Notes under the pieces: generated by a model
Seen by the model: only the letters and a program-made list of their open reading frames with translations
Database searches by the model: none
What the model was told of the DNA's origin: nothing
Source of the DNA: Basidiobolus meristosporus CBS 931.73
Lineage: Eukaryota > Basidiobolomycota > Basidiobolomycetes > Basidiobolales > Basidiobolaceae
Direction of reading: 5' to 3'
NCBI GenBank assembly: GCA_002104905.1
Contig: MCFE01000003.1
Span: 62,001 to 126,000 of the forward strand
DNA: 64,000 nucleotides
Part shown: piece by piece, positions 59,409 to 64,000 of the stretch
Layout of the letters: every line of letters begins with the position of its first letter
Numbering within the stretch: position 1 is the first letter of the stretch
Position numbers and translations under genes: made by a program

Positions 59409-60482
59409 TGTTGTGGTGGTGTATAAGTCCAAGGGAGAGATACGTCCAACACTTCTCAAGTGTTTTGTGTGTGGGGTGTTCACTGGGCGCAATAACCTCT
59501 GGCAAAAGCTTGCTAGGAAAACTTGGGTTCTGTCTTTAATCTAATGTGAAGGGGAATAAAGCCACAAGCTTGTCAAGGGAAAACTTTTGAGCTACAATCC
59601 CCAACTTAGTTGGCGTCTTAACAAAAGTATGTGCTGGGTTCAGCGTCCTTTGAGATGACAATGTACTAAAGCTTCCAAAGTCAAAACAACTGTAAACTCC
59701 ACCAGCAGGGACTTGATAAGAATGCAGCTGTGGTCAATAGTTACAAAGACAGAAAAGTATCTTTGCCTGTACAAGAACAATCTTGGGAAAGAATCAAATA
59801 TAATAAAAGATACCTACTCTGAGTATTCCTCACAAGTAGTGCCTCCAAGGTCAGTTGGCTGTCAGCGCGGTTTCCTGGGAGTGTCCTGTGGTCTGGGGTT
59901 GGAAGTTCAGGTAGCAGCAGGTAGCAGTGATCACACTAATCAACAAGTTGGTATATTGATAAAAGGGATGATGATTTATTGTTGAGGGATAGCCTCCCTT
60001 ATATACTTTTCTTACTGGCTAAGTGATTACTAATCATGGTGTTCCAGAAGGTTCCGGATATCAATAGAAATCTTAATGACATCAGAATGACCTAAGAATG
60101 TTCTAAGTAGGTGCCACAAGGTTCTAAGAGGCACAGCACATCCAACCAATCAGGAATCAGTATGCTGAAACCTGTGTAACATGGGGATACCATATATGGG
60201 ATGGAAATGGTAGGGATGGTGACACGGGTTGATCATGTGTCACGGGTACTGGCGTGGGTACTTGCCTAATATAGAAGTACTTATAGCTAGTAATCTTACA
60301 TAAAGTGAGGGGTAACTTATGCAATAAGGTAAGCAGGTGTGATAGTCAACCAGCCTATGGGATAGTACTGATTAGGTAAGACAAATGGGATAAAACTAAA
60401 ATAAGTGTAGTAGAGATATAGGGAAGTAGAAAATAAGGGAATGAGCACATCTGTCAGTGGGTGTCACTGTCACCCCACTACA
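59409..60482 (-). repeat. LTR-like family C, long copy (about 1.07 kb)
   Basis: A 1,074-bp insertion in the integrase part of the Copia-A relic; the host sequence resumes at ccgtgaggtagac. Ends read TGTTGTGGTGG ... CCCCACTACA. On the minus strand there is TATATAAGGGAGGC followed about 15-20 bp later by AATAAATCAT, which fit an LTR promoter and poly(A) signal. Clear 5-bp target duplications were not found. It retains many CpGs, unlike everything around it. An LTR from a Gypsy-type element is my best guess. Confidence 0.7.
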
Positions 60483-61042
60483 CCGTGAGGTAGACTTGCA
60501 TGTTTTTAGTATAAGCATCAGAAAAAGCAAATAACTACCTCAACCTGGCTAAGAATAAATTTTGCATTGTTCCGTGCAGATCTTAGTGAATAAGAATAAA
60601 TTCTTCTTAGTTTTGATTAGCCCTGAACTCTTGACCAATTGTGTGGCTTGTTCCTAATTATGCAGGCTCCATAATGATCCATATTTCCTAGGGGATTAGT
60701 TTTTACTCTGGAAATTAGCTAATTTTTGATCACTTTGCACAATTAATCAAAGTTGAAGTGTCCAAATCTCCTGTGCCAGCACATTGGCACTTTGTCATGT
60801 AAGTTACTTATATTGACTTCCAGATATTATGGAATAGTCATCACATATTAGAGACTTGAATCTCTGATACCCCAAGCCATAGGAGTGCAAGTTGATCAGT
60901 GATCTTGCATCAAGAATTGTTGAAACGGAAACTGAGTCCTTCTGCTGTGGCTCTGCTTACAGAAACTAGGTTCTTGACTATTTCTGATGCATAGTGCACT
61001 TCTTTGAAGGTGAGTGTGTGGCTTCCTTCACTGCTTGTGGGC

Positions 61043-61412
61043 TGTTGAAATACTGGACTATTTGGTATCATTCAGCAGCTAAAATTTACTTAACAATTCT
61101 AGACTAGTCTTGGTCTCTGTAGGACTTGTTAGCAGCCCCAGCTTTGCCAGCTTCTTCACATCTATGATCCTGTGATTATTCCCCTATAGTGAAGATCAAA
61201 TCAACACTTTTTACCAAACATTATGTACTAACCCTGGAACTGTTACCAAATGCTCCTGAATGCTAAGAAGCCCCTCTTTCTTAGTGTTATAGCTGTATTA
61301 CTTCTACAAAGGTATAAATACTGATCTGCTTTATAAATAAATAGCAGTAATACTATTAACACCATATCTTGATAAGTTCCTTATATCCAAATCACTTCTT
61401 AAAATTGCAACA
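61043..61412 (+). repeat. Copia-B solo LTR with target duplication TGGGC
   Basis: 370 bp, TGTTGAAATAC ... TTGCAACA. Flanked by TGGGC at 61,038-61,042 and 61,413-61,417. Inserted in the gag/protease end of the Copia-A relic. Confidence 0.93.
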
Positions 61413-62105
61413 TGGGCCTCACTTGCATAGCTCCATCTCCAACTGTATCATATTTCCTATTTTCACCTATGAAAATATTTGTGATTGGAATTTCTTGATG
61501 AAGGATAAAGAGCTCTTTTGGTGTGTAAGATGATGAGATGCTCCAGAGCCCATATACCACACCTGAGATTCCTTGTTTGTGGTCATACTTAGTGCAGAAA
61601 TTAATAGTCTATGCTCAGCTGTTGTGGCATATCCATACCAAAGCTTCTTTTGCCTTATTACTCATCTTGAAGCACTGGTTCAATGCATGTTCTTTCCATT
61701 TGCAGTGGTTGCCTAACAGGTTGCAGTCACCTATGAATGGTCTTAAATATCACCTATGCTAGTTGTCATTGCCTATTAGTGCATATTCCAATTCCTTCTT
61801 ATTGGTGCTTGATTCCTGTAATTCTTAATCTAGAAGCCTTTATTATATAAAATATTAGGTCAAATCTTTAGCTCTGGAGCTCACTGCTAGTCAAAAGCCC
61901 TGAAACTGATTGGAGAGGCTATTCAGGATGGTTACTATCACATCTTCATCAGTAACTGGTACAAAATTCAAAAATTCCACTGCATCAACTAACAGTTTAA
62001 TTCCGTTGATTAGATTCTCACTTCTTCTACCAGTAGCATCTCTACAGAAATGACCATTTGTCTAAGGTACATTTCTTTGCAGCTGGGCATGATTAGTAGT
62101 TGTCT

Positions 62106-62473
62106 GCTGAAATATTGCACTATTTGGTATCATTCAGCAGCTAAAAGCTTACTTAACAATTCTGGACTGGCCTTAGCCACTCTGGGACCAACCTACAGCC
62201 CTAACATTTCCACTTTTGTTAGATCTATAATCCTATGATTATTCCCTTATAGCCAAGATCAAATTAGCACATTTGCCATACATTGTGTACTAACCTTAAA
62301 ACTGTTACACAATGCTCCTGAGTGTTGCAAAGCTCTCCTTACTTAGCGTTATAGTTGTATTACTTCTACAAAGGCATGTATACTGAGCTTCTTTATAAAT
62401 AAACAGCTGTGTAGCTATTATCAATATTTGTTGATAAGTTCTGTATATCCAAAACACTTCTTAAATTGCAACA
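62106..62473 (+). repeat. Copia-B 5' LTR
   Basis: 368 bp, TGCTGAAATATTG ... TTGCAACA, followed immediately by GGTTTTGAGCCC, the same type of primer-binding site as family A. Left flank is TTGTC. The matching 3' end lies outside the window. Confidence 0.92.
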
Positions 62474-64000
62474 GGTTTTGAGCCCTAATTGCTTTTTTAC
62501 AAAAGTCCTCAACATAAGAAAGAGGCCATATGATGACATGCTTCAACTCATTACCAGAATTAAGACACTTGCAGTAGAACCATATAGTATCAATGCTGGT
62601 GTAGAGGATGACAAAAAGATACTCTGTCTGCTTTGCAGCTTACCAGACAAGTATGAGCCGCTCATACCTTTTTTGAAAGCAGAGAAGGCAATCTGACTTT
62701 GGACTATGTCAAAGGAAGTCTTCTCCATGAAGAACTCAGATGTAACAGTCAGGAAGCAAAAATTGATGATAATGCTTTATTCAGTGCAAAAAGGCACACA
62801 GCAAAGAAGGGAAAGCAACAAAACCAAAGAAAATCTGGTTGTTGTAACTAGTGCAGGAAGCCGGGATACTAGGAAAGAGAATGCATGAAGAAACAAGCAG
62901 AAAATAAAAAGAAACTAGAGCAGGCAAATCATGTAACTACTGATGTACAGCTATTTGTAACTGAACAACAAAGTGCAGGTAACTAAAGTAATAAATGGTA
63001 TATGGACTCTAGAGCATTACAGCATACCTACAGTATAAAGGAGTGGTTAAGAAACTCAAGGACTATATCTGTGAAAGGTTTATCTGGGAGACAACTCTTC
63101 AATGGAAGCTACTACCAGTGGGTCTTTACAGCTAACTGTGAGTGATATCTCATGGGCAACAACAGCATAATTGACTGAAATACTTGATGTACCTGGAGTA
63201 GCTAAGAACCTACTCTCAGTCTGTAGAGCAACTACTCAGGTGTTGAGAATTGTTTTTACTCAGCTGAGCTGCTCAATATTGAGTGAAAGTGGATAAAAAA
63301 TAGTTTGGGAATGCAAGATCACAATATACAAGTTACAATGCAAGATCATTGCACCTGAGAATGTCAACTTTGCTGCAACTTTGAATGTCTGTAAGGGTTT
63401 TTTATATGGCAAACAAGCTAGGCAACAGTTCAGGAGCTCAGGAGGCATTAACACCACCAAAATACTGCATATTGTGCACTCAGACATGTGTGGCCCCATG
63501 ACAACACTGTCCTTTGGAGCCAAGAGATATTTTATGACAATTATTGATGACAAGTCAAGTTATAGATGGGTGTACTTCCTCAAGACAAAGGATAAAGCTT
63601 TGGAGATGTTTAAGCACTTCAAGAACATGGCAGAAACACAAACTGGGTTTGAATTGAAGGTAATTTGCGGTGACAATGGAGGATAACACTGCTCAAAGGA
63701 GTTTGCAAAGTACTGCCCATCTGCTGGTGTACTTCAACAGATCACTGTTACACATACTCTGCAGCAAAATGGAGTGGCAGAATGTGCAAATGGAACAATA
63801 GTAGAGATGGAAAGATCTAAGCTATATGGTAAGGGTATAGACTACAGATTTTGGGCTGCATCTGTTGCACTGGAATATACATCAAGAATAGGTGCCCAAC
63901 AACAGCACTATGTGCTTCTACACCTTTTGAAGCTTATACAGGGAAAAAACCAAACCTTCAGCACCTCAGAATCTTTAGCTGTAATGTCTTTAATCATGTC
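62474..64000 (+). mobile_element. Copia-B element, internal part, truncated by window end
   Basis: Plus-strand Copia coding with many stops. A gag piece (62,466-62,696; LCSLPDKYEPLIPFLKAEKA) begins almost at the primer site, so the first part of gag is deleted. It is followed by a protease-like WYMDSRALQHTYS (the G of DSG is lost) near 63,000. An integrase core runs from 63,381 (FLYGKQARQQFRSSGG, LHIVHSDMCGPMTTLSFGAK, VICGDNGG then a stop). LQQNGVAECANGTIVEME follows near 63,760. The integrase is clearly distinct from family A. Reverse transcriptase would follow beyond 64,000. Confidence 0.88.

Larger units (their letters stand above)
57114..62105 (-). mobile_element. Degenerate Copia-A internal region, split by later insertions
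   Basis: Reading right to left, gag, integrase, reverse transcriptase and RNase H segments correspond to 46,755-50,420 of the full-length copy, with numerous stops. Two internal deletions (near 57,470 and 57,600) remove roughly 190 and 300 bp. Three complete insertions interrupt it (58,715-59,081; 59,409-60,482; 61,043-61,412). At 62,105 it is cut by the 5' LTR of a second Copia element, and its own 5' LTR would lie beyond that. Confidence 0.85.

Overview
The window is nuclear DNA of a fungus. Genes are split by many short spliceosomal introns (about 48-77 nt, GT..AG, often with a ctaac-like branch site). The gene set includes fungus-typical members: a Zn2Cys6 transcription factor, the DASH subunit Dad3, mitoribosomal mL58/Mrpl20 and a fungal Sqs1. 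The high intron density (CNOT9/Caf40 has seven exons in 1.4 kb) and the mix of transposons suggest an early-diverging or basal lineage rather than a budding yeast. The exact phylum cannot be fixed from the sequence alone.

Positions 1-34,250 are compact and gene-dense. In order they hold a Zn2Cys6 factor (-), SQS1 (+), CAF40/RCD1 (-), CHD1 (+), S-adenosylhomocysteinase (+), TFIIA small subunit TOA2 (-), DAD3 (+), MIC10 (+), a VAMP7-type R-SNARE (-), proteasome subunit RPN1 (-), mitoribosomal MRPL20 (+), a small unidentified gene (-), ARMC8/GID5 (-), SAP18 (-), STI1 (+), V-ATPase subunit F VMA7 (-) and a PRPP synthetase (+). These are housekeeping genes with no operon-like logic. Three divergent pairs share short promoters (TOA2/DAD3, RPN1/MRPL20, SAP18/STI1). 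The SAP18/STI1 promoter carries perfect heat-shock elements, as expected for an HSP90 co-chaperone. Three conserved genes (the transcription factor, CHD1 and GID5) each show one apparent single-base frame break.

From about 34.6 kb to the end no host gene is visible. The DNA is AT-rich, visibly poor in CpG, and built of nested transposons. Copia family A has one full-length copy (46,406-51,088, 349-bp LTRs, 5-bp target duplication ATCAT, ORFs broken by stops and shifts), solo LTRs and old relics. A roughly 5-kb element with a Tnp2/DUF4218-like transposase and a divergent accessory ORF is present in three large copies plus fragments. Copia family B has 368-bp LTRs, with two solo copies with perfect target duplications and one 5' LTR leading into an element that runs off the window. 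An approximately 1.07-kb LTR-like family C and a Ty3/Gypsy chromodomain remnant are also present. The stretch 56.7-64 kb is one old Copia-A relic split by four later insertions, so the order of insertion can be read directly.

I saw no tRNA, rRNA or CRISPR features. I did not find a convincing new multi-gene system. The most notable items are the two-ORF Tnp2-like element, the CpG-decay record between repeat copies, the ATG-only first exon plus heat-shock elements of STI1, and the LTR reading frame that runs into Copia gag.
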